Virus record (IMG/VR): IMGVR_UViG_3300031236_000572
Span: 1-21,455 of that record
From: a virus
Length of the DNA: 21,455 nucleotides
Reading direction: 5' to 3' (one strand)
Shown here: piece by piece, positions 16,352-21,313 of the stretch
How positions within the stretch are numbered: the first letter of the stretch is position 1
Layout of the letters: every line of letters begins with the position of its first letter
Translations under genes and position numbers: made by a program
Notes under the pieces: model-generated
Database searches by the model: none
Told to the model about the DNA's origin: nothing
The model's input: the letters and a program-made list of their open reading frames with translations, nothing else

Positions 16352-16489
16352 TCACATCCGCAGGCCAATCAACGCGGCTGCGAGCAGCCAGATCGCGATA
16401 CACGCGAGCACCAGCAGCGCCGCCGCGCGCTTGCCCCACACGGTGGCCACCGCCCATAACGCGATGCCCACCAGGGCGAGGGCCGTCAT
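16352..16489 (-). CDS. two-helix membrane microprotein (45 aa)
   Basis: Sequence begins MTALALVGIALWAVATVWGK and continues with a second hydrophobic segment (LLVLACIAIWLLAAALIG), separated by a short basic turn. Its ATG overlaps the stop of the gene before it (ATGA at 16489-16486), which strongly supports coupled translation. Two-helix hairpins of this size in phages can be holins, superinfection-exclusion or other membrane-active proteins; the sequence alone cannot decide. It ends the left - strand operon. Confidence 0.65.
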   Translation of the reverse strand: MTALALVGIALWAVATVWGKRAAALLVLACIAIWLLAAALIGLRM

Positions 16490-17232
16490 CGCGCGCCTCG
16501 CCGCGTCTCGATAAACGCGCTGGTGACCAGGCAGCGCACGCTCTCCGGGCTGACTTCCTCGCCGTGTTCCTCGCGCGACCAGGCGAGCACGTCGGCGTAG
16601 ACGCCGATCAACTCCTTGGCGAGCGCGTTAGTGATCTGCAGCCAGGATTCGCCGCGCCCGTTGCGCGCGGTATGATCGTCGCTGGCGAACCGCGCTGGCG
16701 TAGCGGCCGGCGTGGCCACTGGGGCGGCGACTGATGTGCTCTGAGCATCTGAGGCGGTGAGATACAACATCTTCGCTCCGGGATTCCCCGCCGCCCGTTT
16801 CCTCTTGCGCTCCGCGATTTCCGCCTTGATCCGCTCAACCTCCACCGACATACGGATCTCGTACTCGAGATCCGTCTCAGCTGGCGCCGCCGGCGCGTGC
16901 GGCGATGCCGGCACGGCGTAGGTGCCGTCGCGCTGCGCGCCGTATGCGGGCGCGGCACCTGCTGGCAGCGACACGTAATACACGCGCGCGTTGCCCGAGC
17001 AGCGCAGGGTCAAGTCAAATTCCTGGCCAGGCCGGAGGCCCGCCTCGGTGATGGCGCGCGCCTCATCGAGCGTCAGAAACATCACTCGATTGTCGGAAGT
17101 GGTGAAGAGCGCGTACTCGCCGCTCTTGCCCATCCCGATTTTCGGCTGAGCGTATTTGAGAGCCAAGCGTACCGGGACGTTTGGCTCGAATTGCACCTTC
17201 TCGCGTTGTACCGTCGTACCGTTCGTATACAT
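16486..17232 (-). CDS. unknown phage/plasmid-type protein (248 aa; a 281-aa form possible)
   Basis: No family is recognised. The N-terminal half is beta-rich and compact ('VPVRLALKYAQPKIGMGKSG', 'EYALFTTSDNRVMFLTLDEA', 'LRPGQEFDLTLR', 'ARVYYVSLPAG'), possibly an OB-like fold. It is followed by a Pro/Ala linker, a charged coiled coil ('EIRMSVEVERIKAEIAERKR') and a C-terminal helical domain ('NALAKELIGVYADVLAWSRE'). ATG 17232 has an ideal SD (AAGGAG, 7-nt spacer). ATG 17331, in the same frame, has GGAGGTG and lies 1 nt after the previous stop, so two start sites are credible. A nucleic-acid-binding role is only a guess. Confidence 0.7.
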   Translation of the reverse strand: MYTNGTTVQREKVQFEPNVPVRLALKYAQPKIGMGKSGEYALFTTSDNRVMFLTLDEARAITEAGLRPGQEFDLTLRCSGNARVYYVSLPAGAAPAYGAQRDGTYAVPASPHAPAAPAETDLEYEIRMSVEVERIKAEIAERKRKRAAGNPGAKMLYLTASDAQSTSVAAPVATPAATPARFASDDHTARNGRGESWLQITNALAKELIGVYADVLAWSREEHGEEVSPESVRCLVTSAFIETRRGAR

Positions 17233-17332
17233 TGTTTTTCTCCTTGCTTTCTCTTCGCCAATCTGCGCCCACACGCCCGCGTAAAAGCGCGCGTTGAGCG
17301 CCGCAATCCCCGCCGCGCTGCGCCGCAGCATG

Positions 17333-17491
17333 TCACCTCCACCCCGCCAGAGCCACGGCCAGCAGCGTGGACAAAACGCCGATCGCCGCGCCCGCCGCGA
17401 TGAAGGGCAGCAACGCAATCGCGCGCTCGCGCAGCGGCACCAGCCTCGCCCCCTCGCTCCCTCGCCCCTTCTCCCACTCTCGTCTCGTCAT
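17333..17491 (-). CDS. single-helix membrane microprotein (52 aa)
   Basis: A charged N-terminus (MTRREWEKGRGSEGARLVPL) leads into one membrane helix (about residues 25-50, 'AIALLPFIAAGAAIGVLSTL'), ending at W51-R52. The ATG overlaps the preceding stop (ATGA) and follows AAGGAGG with 4-nt spacing. No function is recognised. Its place between soluble small genes in a coupled chain argues that it is expressed. Confidence 0.6.
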   Translation of the reverse strand: MTRREWEKGRGSEGARLVPLRERAIALLPFIAAGAAIGVLSTLLAVALAGWR

Positions 17492-17625
17492 TTAGCCTCC
17501 TTCGCCGGCGTCGCCGACAGCCCCATGCGCGCGCGCCAGCCGGCTGCGCGCATCTCGTTGTAGGCGCGCTGCCGCGCCGCATTGTAGATTCTCCGCGTCT
17601 CCGCATCGCGTTGCTTGCGCGTCAT
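17488..17625 (-). CDS. small basic helical protein (45 aa)
   Basis: MTRKQRDAETRRIYNAARQR begins a strongly basic, helix-forming protein with many Arg, ending in TPAKEAK. It could bind nucleic acid, but no motif proves it. ATG 17625 is preceded by GGAGGAG at 4-nt spacing and overlaps the stop of the gene before it (ATGA). A longer upstream reading is less likely because it would ignore that SD. Confidence 0.6.
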   Translation of the reverse strand: MTRKQRDAETRRIYNAARQRAYNEMRAAGWRARMGLSATPAKEAK

Positions 17626-17738
17626 CTCGCTCCTCCCCAATTCCCGCCGACCACTCTCACCGCCTGCGCCACGATCCGGACCGCGCCAGTATCGCGCCAG
17701 ATCAGAAACGCTAAAACCACGCTGAGAATAATGCGCAT
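17622..17738 (-). CDS. hydrophobic microprotein (38 aa)
   Basis: MRIILSVVLAFLIWRDTGAV has a hydrophobic N-terminus resembling a membrane anchor or signal, followed by a short amphipathic tail ('VRIVAQAVRVVGGNWGG'). The start is 2 nt after the previous stop with GGAGG 7 nt upstream, and the stop overlaps the next ATG (ATGA). Too short for family recognition; junctions on both sides support translation. Confidence 0.55.
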   Translation of the reverse strand: MRIILSVVLAFLIWRDTGAVRIVAQAVRVVGGNWGGAR

Positions 17739-17740
17739 CG

Positions 17741-18091
17741 TCACGCCTCCATCGCAAATTCAAAACACGCCTGCTGCCGCGCGCCCTGCGCCGCGTACCG
17801 CAGCCGGCGCAATCGCTCCAACTCGCTCTCTTCCGCTTCCGGCTCGCGCGCCGCCGCGTTGCGCTCCAGCTCCGCGGCGATCGCCAGGCCGCGCCGCGCG
17901 TCCTCCATGCTGGGCGCGGGCAGCGCGCTCATCCATTCGTCGCCGTTTTCCCAGGGTTGCTCCACGTCGCTTGTGTCGTAGCCCGCGGGGTCGCCGTACT
18001 CGCGCGGGATGTGCGCGTCCAGGTAGGCTTCGCGCATCCACGGCCATGCGCGGGTGCCAGTGGTCTGTTCGTAGTAGTCCAGGTCGCTCAT
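17741..18091 (-). CDS. acidic protein of unknown function, first gene of left - strand operon (116 aa)
   Basis: Acidic N-terminal half with aromatic residues ('MSDLDYYEQTTGTRAWPWMR', 'HIPREYGDP') and a C-terminal charged coiled coil ('EAEESELERLRRLRYAAQ'). No known domain is recognised. ATG 18091 has SD AGGAG with 9-nt spacing. It is the first gene after the operator-bearing promoter at 18112-18140, so it is probably the most tightly controlled of the set. Small acidic early phage proteins often inhibit host proteins, but nothing in this sequence shows that. Confidence 0.65.
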   Translation of the reverse strand: MSDLDYYEQTTGTRAWPWMREAYLDAHIPREYGDPAGYDTSDVEQPWENGDEWMSALPAPSMEDARRGLAIAAELERNAAAREPEAEESELERLRRLRYAAQGARQQACFEFAMEA

Positions 18092-18111
18092 CGCTTGCTT
18101 CTCCTATTTAT

Positions 18112-18140
18112 ATTGTCTCATGCCCACGTGGGCATAGCAA
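18112..18140 (-). promoter_or_regulatory. promoter of left - strand operon, operator in spacer
   Basis: On the - strand, -35 TTGCTA (18140-18135) and -10 GACAAT (18117-18112) are 17 bp apart. The spacer holds most of the 16-bp palindrome. The transcript would start near 18105, just at the SD of the 116-aa gene. The same layout precedes the right - strand operon. Confidence 0.6.
18120..18135. promoter_or_regulatory. operator site 1, perfect palindrome
   Basis: ATGCCCACGTGGGCAT is a perfect 16-bp palindrome, a likely dimer-binding site. It lies between -35 and -10, where a bound protein would block RNA polymerase. The sequence from 18125 to 18147 is identical to 20233-20255. Confidence 0.7.
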
Positions 18141-18191
18141 GAGAAATTTTGGCTCTCTTTAGTTAATTGGTACCATCCGTACCGGCTTGGC

Positions 18192-18221
18192 TTGCACTCG
18201 TTGCCGACGTGGGCATATCAT
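18192..18221 (+). promoter_or_regulatory. promoter of the 57-aa gene
   Basis: TTGCAC (18192-18197) and TATCAT (18216-18221, 5 of 6 to consensus) are 18 bp apart, with operator site 2 in the spacer. Start at +7 would fall on the ATG at 18228, giving a leaderless mRNA. The -35 is weak. Confidence 0.5.
18201..18216. promoter_or_regulatory. operator site 2
   Basis: TTGCCGACGTGGGCAT matches the site-1 palindrome at 14 of 16 bases. The right part ACGTGGGCAT is identical in all three sites. It lies 65 bp from site 1 within the same divergent intergenic region, so cooperative binding or looping is possible. Confidence 0.6.
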
Positions 18222-18227
18222 AGAGGC

Positions 18228-18401
18228 ATGTCCACAAAAGGCGAACGCGCCGGAGCCGCTCTGGTCGCGCTGCGCTATGCCAAGCAAACGGCCGAGCAGC
18301 GCAGCGAGGCCGCGCGTCACGCGGCGCTCATGCGATGGGGGAACAAGCCCCGCGCGCGAAAGCGAGTGGCAAAACGCGCCGCGCGCGCTACAGGCCCATG
18401 A
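18228..18401 (+). CDS. small basic protein, probably from leaderless mRNA (57 aa)
   Basis: The protein is highly basic. Its middle 'AEQRSEAARHAALMRWGNK' resembles the repeated 'AaKARW' pattern of small plasmid and phage proteins of unknown function, and it ends in an Arg/Lys-rich tail. There is no usable SD (GAGG is 1 nt from the ATG), which fits a leaderless transcript from the promoter at 18192-18221. It is divergent from the 116-aa gene and shares its regulatory region. It could be a DNA-binding regulator of the palindromes; there is no direct evidence for that. Confidence 0.55.
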   Translation: MSTKGERAGAALVALRYAKQTAEQRSEAARHAALMRWGNKPRARKRVAKRAARATGP

Positions 18402-18442
18402 GCCTGCCGAAGCGGCAGCCGATGAGCGATTTGACGCGAGGG

Positions 18443-18461
18443 GGGCACGGCTGGCGTGCCC
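18443..18461 (+). terminator. possible intrinsic terminator between convergent genes
   Basis: GGGCACG-GCTGG-CGTGCCC is a perfect 7-bp stem followed by only three T on the + strand. It lies between the convergent ends of the 57-aa gene and the 397-aa gene. A second stem, CTGCCG-AAG-CGGCAG, is at 18404-18418. The short T run makes it uncertain. Confidence 0.4.
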
Positions 18462-18477
18462 TTTGGCGTGTGCGGCA

Positions 18478-19671
18478 TCAGAGCGCGTACTCCCGAGTGA
18501 GGGCGAACGGCCCGACGGCCATCTTGACGGCTACGGAGCGGTTGGACGCCTCGACGCAGCCGTCGCCATGACCGCAGTCGTGGATCACGTAGTGCGTGCG
18601 CAGCGCATACTGCTTGGCATCGGGCATGGCCGCTTTAATGCGGACGAGCCACGCGTGCTCGCTGTCGGTCAGGCAGTCCACACCGTCCGACTCTCTGCGG
18701 GAGATCTCGCACTCGTCGCAGCAGTACTCCGAGGTGCAGTGGAGGGCCGGGCGCGTGTGGCGGGGGAAGCTGGCGCCGTCGAGCGGCGCGAACGTGAAAT
18801 CCACCAGCGCCTCGATGGCTTCGTCGCGGCACATCACGCCGTCCGTCTGCCGCGCCTTCTGGCTGTCGGTGCCGTTCTCGCCGATCCAGGAGGCGAGGTA
18901 ATCGCGCTTGGCGGCCTCCTTGGCCGCGGCGTCCGCCGCCTTGCGCCGCAGGGCCTCGGCGACCAATTCCGCGGTGCGCTTTTCGCCGTATACTTCGCGC
19001 GTGACGCGGATCTTACCAGGCAGGTCCACCCACCAAGCGATGGAGGTGGGGATGCCGGTGGCGCGCGCCGTGGTATCCGCGAGGAACGCCGTGGCGGCGT
19101 CGGACTGCACGCGATACTTCGCATCTCTCACAGCCTGCTTGCGCTCGTCCACGAGATTATAGAGGGGGTGTGTAGTCAGGGATGGTTCGCCCTCCACCAC
19201 GTCGCTCGAGGACGCCGATATGGCCGGGAGGTTACTGGGTATCAGCGATTCGTCTGCCAGCATCTGCTGGTAGATGGATTCCGCCTCGGCCATGCGCTCG
19301 GCGATCAGGCCGAAGCGTTGCTGCCGTTTTTCCGCTGCCTTGGCATCTTTGCGCCGTTGCGCCGCGGCCGCAATCTCGCGGATGAACGCCACGATATCGG
19401 TGGCGGGATCGGAGATGGAGAGCGGCTCCGCGTTCGCATATACGCCGCCGCCCGCGCAGATGTGGATACGTTTAGCTTTCGGCGCCTGCCTTTCGTAGGC
19501 CACGGCGATATCGAGGCCGGGGTTGCCATCCGCGTCAATATCCAGGATCTCCAGGTCGTCCGTGGTGATCTCCACCGTCTTGCTCTGTTTGCGCGCTACC
19601 GGCTGGCCCGTGGCCGCCATCTGCGCGCGTTGTGCCTTCTCTGTGAGCAGATAGGTGATAGTTGCTTGCAT
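18478..19671 (-). CDS. unknown protein with coiled coils and C-terminal Cys/His cluster (397 aa)
   Basis: Residues 1-120 are mixed beta ('MQATITYLLTEK', 'DDLEILDIDADGNPGLDIAV'). Two charged coiled-coil stretches follow ('QRRKDAKAAEKRQQRFG', 'AEALRRKAADAAAKEAAK'). The C-terminal part has C312, C317, C318, C321, C333 and then C366-x-H368-x3-C372, a possible metal site. No family is recognised. ATG 19671 is chosen for its SD (AAGGAG, 9-nt spacing); an upstream frame extension would overlap the previous gene's end without an SD. It shares a 19-bp leader with the operon's first gene, so both may be regulated alike. Confidence 0.65.
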   Translation of the reverse strand: MQATITYLLTEKAQRAQMAATGQPVARKQSKTVEITTDDLEILDIDADGNPGLDIAVAYERQAPKAKRIHICAGGGVYANAEPLSISDPATDIVAFIREIAAAAQRRKDAKAAEKRQQRFGLIAERMAEAESIYQQMLADESLIPSNLPAISASSSDVVEGEPSLTTHPLYNLVDERKQAVRDAKYRVQSDAATAFLADTTARATGIPTSIAWWVDLPGKIRVTREVYGEKRTAELVAEALRRKAADAAAKEAAKRDYLASWIGENGTDSQKARQTDGVMCRDEAIEALVDFTFAPLDGASFPRHTRPALHCTSEYCCDECEISRRESDGVDCLTDSEHAWLVRIKAAMPDAKQYALRTHYVIHDCGHGDGCVEASNRSVAVKMAVGPFALTREYAL

Positions 19672-19680
19672 TTGGTAATG

Positions 19681-19699
19681 CTCCTTTGGGCTGTGCCCG
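19681..19699 (-). promoter_or_regulatory. hairpin-SD leader element, copy 1
   Basis: On the - strand this reads CGGGCACAGCCCAAAGGAG. GGGC-ACA-GCCC forms a small hairpin directly 5' of the SD of the 397-aa gene. It matches 20182-20164 at 18 of 19 bases. It could tune ribosome access or mark a processing site. Confidence 0.45.
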
Positions 19700-19759
19700 A
19701 CGCGGCGCCTTGCCGCGTTTCGTCGCCCGCCCGGCGACTCGTCAGGGGCGCTATTCGTG

Positions 19760-19798
19760 CCGGCAAAAAGAGCCGGAGCGCCGCGTTTAGGCGCGGCG
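19760..19798 (-). other. double hairpin after the 73-aa gene
   Basis: On the - strand, CGCCGCG-CCTAAA-CGCGGCG (19798-19779) spans the stop codon of the 73-aa gene. It is followed by CCGGC-TCTTTTT-GCCGG (19776-19760). The T run sits in the second loop rather than directly after the first stem, so this could be a partial terminator or a processing site between two genes of one operon. Confidence 0.35.
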
Positions 19799-20008
19799 GA
19801 GTTCAATGCTCACTGCCGTGCGCCCGTCCCCGCACGGCTCGTAATCGTCAAGCCACTCCGCGATTCGCGCGTGGGGAACTTGGCGGAGCAGTCCTTGTAT
19901 TGCACTGCCTTCCGCGCCGTCATCTAGCGCGGCGCTGCCCAACACCCTGCCCCCCAGGGTGCGGACAGTCTCATTCGCGTCGATCATGACCTGAATCGTA
20001 TGTGTCAT
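19787..20008 (-). CDS. small acidic protein of unknown function (73 aa)
   Basis: The N-terminus 'MTHTIQVMIDANETVRTLGG' is followed by an acidic helix and 'VPHARIAEWLDDYEPCGDGR', ending in a strand (TAVSIELRRA). No family is recognised. ATG 20008 has SD AGGAG with 7-nt spacing and overlaps the stop of the gene before it (ATGA at 20008-20005), so it is coupled to the 50-aa gene. Confidence 0.6.
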   Translation of the reverse strand: MTHTIQVMIDANETVRTLGGRVLGSAALDDGAEGSAIQGLLRQVPHARIAEWLDDYEPCGDGRTAVSIELRRA

Positions 20009-20157
20009 CTTTTTTCTCCTGCGCAGAGCTTACGCGCCTCGTCCGCTTTCGCGGCGGGGATCATCCATGTCTTTTGCTTGAGGTCCCATCGTCCGCCGAG
20101 GTTGCGGATCTGGTCTTGGAAGGTATTGCCTGTGATTTCTACGACTGCGCTAGCCAT
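20005..20157 (-). CDS. short 'GGRWD-K-W-P' domain protein (50 aa)
   Basis: 'ITGNTFQDQIRNLGGRWDLK' followed by 'KTWMIPAAKADEARKL' matches a small domain frequent in phage and plasmid genomes (pattern GNTYP-KD-L--LGGRW-----W-VP---A-EA), alone or fused to larger proteins. Its function is not established to my knowledge. ATG 20157 is supported by an ideal SD (AAGGAGG, 5-nt spacing). It is the first gene of the right - strand operon, read from the operator-bearing promoter at 20220-20248 through a leader with a strong hairpin. Confidence 0.65.
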   Translation of the reverse strand: MASAVVEITGNTFQDQIRNLGGRWDLKQKTWMIPAAKADEARKLCAGEKR

Positions 20158-20163
20158 GCTAGC

Positions 20164-20182
20164 CTCCTTCGGGCTGTGCCCG
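20164..20182 (-). promoter_or_regulatory. hairpin-SD leader element, copy 2
   Basis: On the - strand this is CGGGCACAGCCCGAAGGAG, with a perfect 5-bp stem (CGGGC-ACA-GCCCG) abutting the SD of the 50-aa gene. It is the near-identical partner of the element at 19681-19699. Confidence 0.45.
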
Positions 20183-20186
20183 TTTC

Positions 20187-20217
20187 AATTGTTCACCCGG
20201 CGATGCCGGGTACAATT
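20187..20217 (-). promoter_or_regulatory. strong leader hairpin before the 50-aa gene
   Basis: AATTGT/ACAATT (6 bp) stacks on ACCCGGC/GCCGGGT (7 bp) with a GAT (ATC on the - strand) loop and a 2-nt bulge. It lies in the untranslated leader between the promoter and SD. No T-tract follows on the - strand, so it is not a standard terminator. It may stabilise the mRNA or bind a protein. Confidence 0.5.
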
Positions 20218-20219
20218 AA

Positions 20220-20248
20220 AGTATCGCATACTCACGTGGGCATAGCAA
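20220..20248 (-). promoter_or_regulatory. promoter of right - strand operon, operator in spacer
   Basis: On the - strand, -35 TTGCTA (20248-20243) and -10 GATACT (20225-20220) are 17 bp apart, the same -35 and spacing as the left operon promoter. Upstream, 20249-20266 is a tandem duplication of GAGAAATCT, absent from the left copy. Confidence 0.6.
20228..20243. promoter_or_regulatory. operator site 3
   Basis: ATACTCACGTGGGCAT matches site 1 at 14 of 16 bases, with the changes in the left arm. The 23 bp from 20233 are identical to site 1, and GCTCTCTTTGGTTAAT at 20269-20284 matches 18152-18167 at 15 of 16. Confidence 0.65.
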
Positions 20249-20312
20249 GAGAAATCTGAGAAATCTTTGCTCTCTTTGGTTAATGTGGCCGCGCAGGCCT
20301 CACGCGGCGGGC

Positions 20313-20340
20313 TTGACCATCCGCGCCACAACGCTACACT
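20313..20340 (+). promoter_or_regulatory. possible promoter of the serine recombinase
   Basis: TTGACC (20313-20318, 5 of 6 to consensus) and TACACT (20335-20340, 4 of 6) are 16 bp apart. The start would lie only 3-5 nt before ATG 20351, giving a very short leader, in keeping with the lack of a good SD. Confidence 0.4.
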
Positions 20341-20350
20341 TGAGACAGCC

Positions 20351-20968
20351 ATGCGTGCAGCCATTTACGCGCGCGTCTCGACCAAGGACAAGGGCCAGGA
20401 CGTCGAGAATCAGCTCGCCCAGCTCCGCCGGTACGCCAGCGAGCAAAACTGGGAGGTCGCTCTCTTTATCGACTACGAGAGCGCCAAGACCGCGAGCCGC
20501 GCGCAGTTTCAGGAGCTATTCGCCGCAGCATCGCGCCGCGAGTTCGGCGTGGTGCTGGTGTGGGCGCTCGACCGCTTCACGCGCGAGGGCGTCGCCGAGA
20601 CGTTCATCCACATCAAGCGCCTGCTCGAGTTCGGGGTCCAGTTCGAGAGCTACACCGAGGCGCATTTCCGCACGACGGGGCCCGCGGGGGAGCTCATGAT
20701 TGCGATCGCGGCGTGGATCGCGAAGCAGGAGCGCATCCGGATCTCGGAGCGGACGAAGGCGGGCCTGGCCACGGCGCGCGCCAAGGGCAAAACGCTGGGC
20801 CGGAAGTGGAAGCTGTTTCCGCGCGACGACGCGGCGCGGGACCGCAAGGGCGGGATGAGCTGGTCCGAGCTCGAGCGCAAATACGGCGTGGGGCAGTCCA
20901 CGATCCGCAACGGTTTGGCCCATTTTCCCCTGCTCGACAAGGGCAGCCGCAAGCGCCGCGCCAATTAG
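20351..20968 (+). CDS. small serine recombinase (resolvase/invertase type, 205 aa)
   Basis: The N-terminal catalytic domain has 'MRAAIYARVSTKD' with R8 and nucleophile S10, then 'VLVWALDRFTRE' and the E-helix region 'AKQERIRISERTKAGLATAR' followed by 'AKGKTLGR'. A C-terminal helix-turn-helix ('MSWSELERKYGVGQSTIRNG') binds DNA. Length is normal for resolvases and invertases and too short for a large serine integrase. It cuts and religates DNA at paired sites through a Ser-DNA bond. ATG 20351 is preferred; an upstream in-frame TTG adds 28 residues that do not fit the family. Likely roles are dimer resolution or inversion of a phage segment. Confidence 0.85.
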   Translation: MRAAIYARVSTKDKGQDVENQLAQLRRYASEQNWEVALFIDYESAKTASRAQFQELFAAASRREFGVVLVWALDRFTREGVAETFIHIKRLLEFGVQFESYTEAHFRTTGPAGELMIAIAAWIAKQERIRISERTKAGLATARAKGKTLGRKWKLFPRDDAARDRKGGMSWSELERKYGVGQSTIRNGLAHFPLLDKGSRKRRAN

Positions 20969-21207
20969 CCCGGTTTGCCCTGCATCAAACCCCTCCCAAA
21001 CCCTCCGCGCAAGTGTATGATTCCGCGCAGTCGGGCGTGCCACGCCTGGCTATGCGCCATACGGTCGATTGCCGCAGGATTTTTACGTTATTGGGCCTGT
21101 TTGGTGGGTTTCGTGCTTCTGGGGGGCTTTTGGCGCCCCGCATCCCCGCACGTTTCGGCACCCCCGCGGGGGGGGCCGGAAACTCCGCATTTGCGCGAAG
21201 CACCGGA

Positions 21208-21241
21208 AGTTGAAATCTCTTTAGGGCGCTGTTTTTCAACT
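21208..21241. repeat. 8-bp inverted repeat with 18-nt spacer
   Basis: AGTTGAAA and TTTCAACT are perfect inverted arms. Total span (34 bp) is close to that of a recombinase subsite or invertase crossover site, but no second copy was found in the window. Confidence 0.4.
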
Positions 21242-21286
21242 GACGGCCGGAAACTAGCAAAAATGCCGGCGTTTCGCGCGCGGGTG

Positions 21287-21292
21287 TATGAT
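21287..21292 (+). promoter_or_regulatory. possible -10 box before the last gene
   Basis: TATGAT (5 of 6 to consensus) lies 21 nt before ATG 21314. No good -35 is seen 16-18 bp upstream, so this is weak. Confidence 0.3.
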
Positions 21293-21313
21293 AGTGCCCG
21301 AAGGAGCCACACC

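Larger units (their letters stand above)
20969..21313. other. non-coding stretch with repeats downstream of the recombinase
   Basis: No convincing gene lies in these 345 bp. Seen here: a direct repeat GGCCGGAAACT (21174-21184 and 21245-21255), an inverted repeat AGTTGAAA/TTTCAACT (21208-21215 and 21234-21241), the palindrome CCCCCGCGGGGG (21161-21172), and two TGTATGAT promoter-like boxes (21010-21017 and 21285-21292). It could hold the recombinase's target site. Confidence 0.45.

Noticed and set aside
18398-18571. + strand frame starting with an ATGA overlap after the 57-aa gene
   Set aside because: It has no SD, crosses a hairpin that looks like a terminator, and runs antisense into the end of the 397-aa gene.
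18187-19989. Long + strand open frame of 600 codons
   Set aside because: It lies opposite the 397-aa and 73-aa genes, which have strong SDs and coherent protein features. Its product is Arg/His/Gly-rich with no domain, typical of antisense frames in GC-rich DNA.
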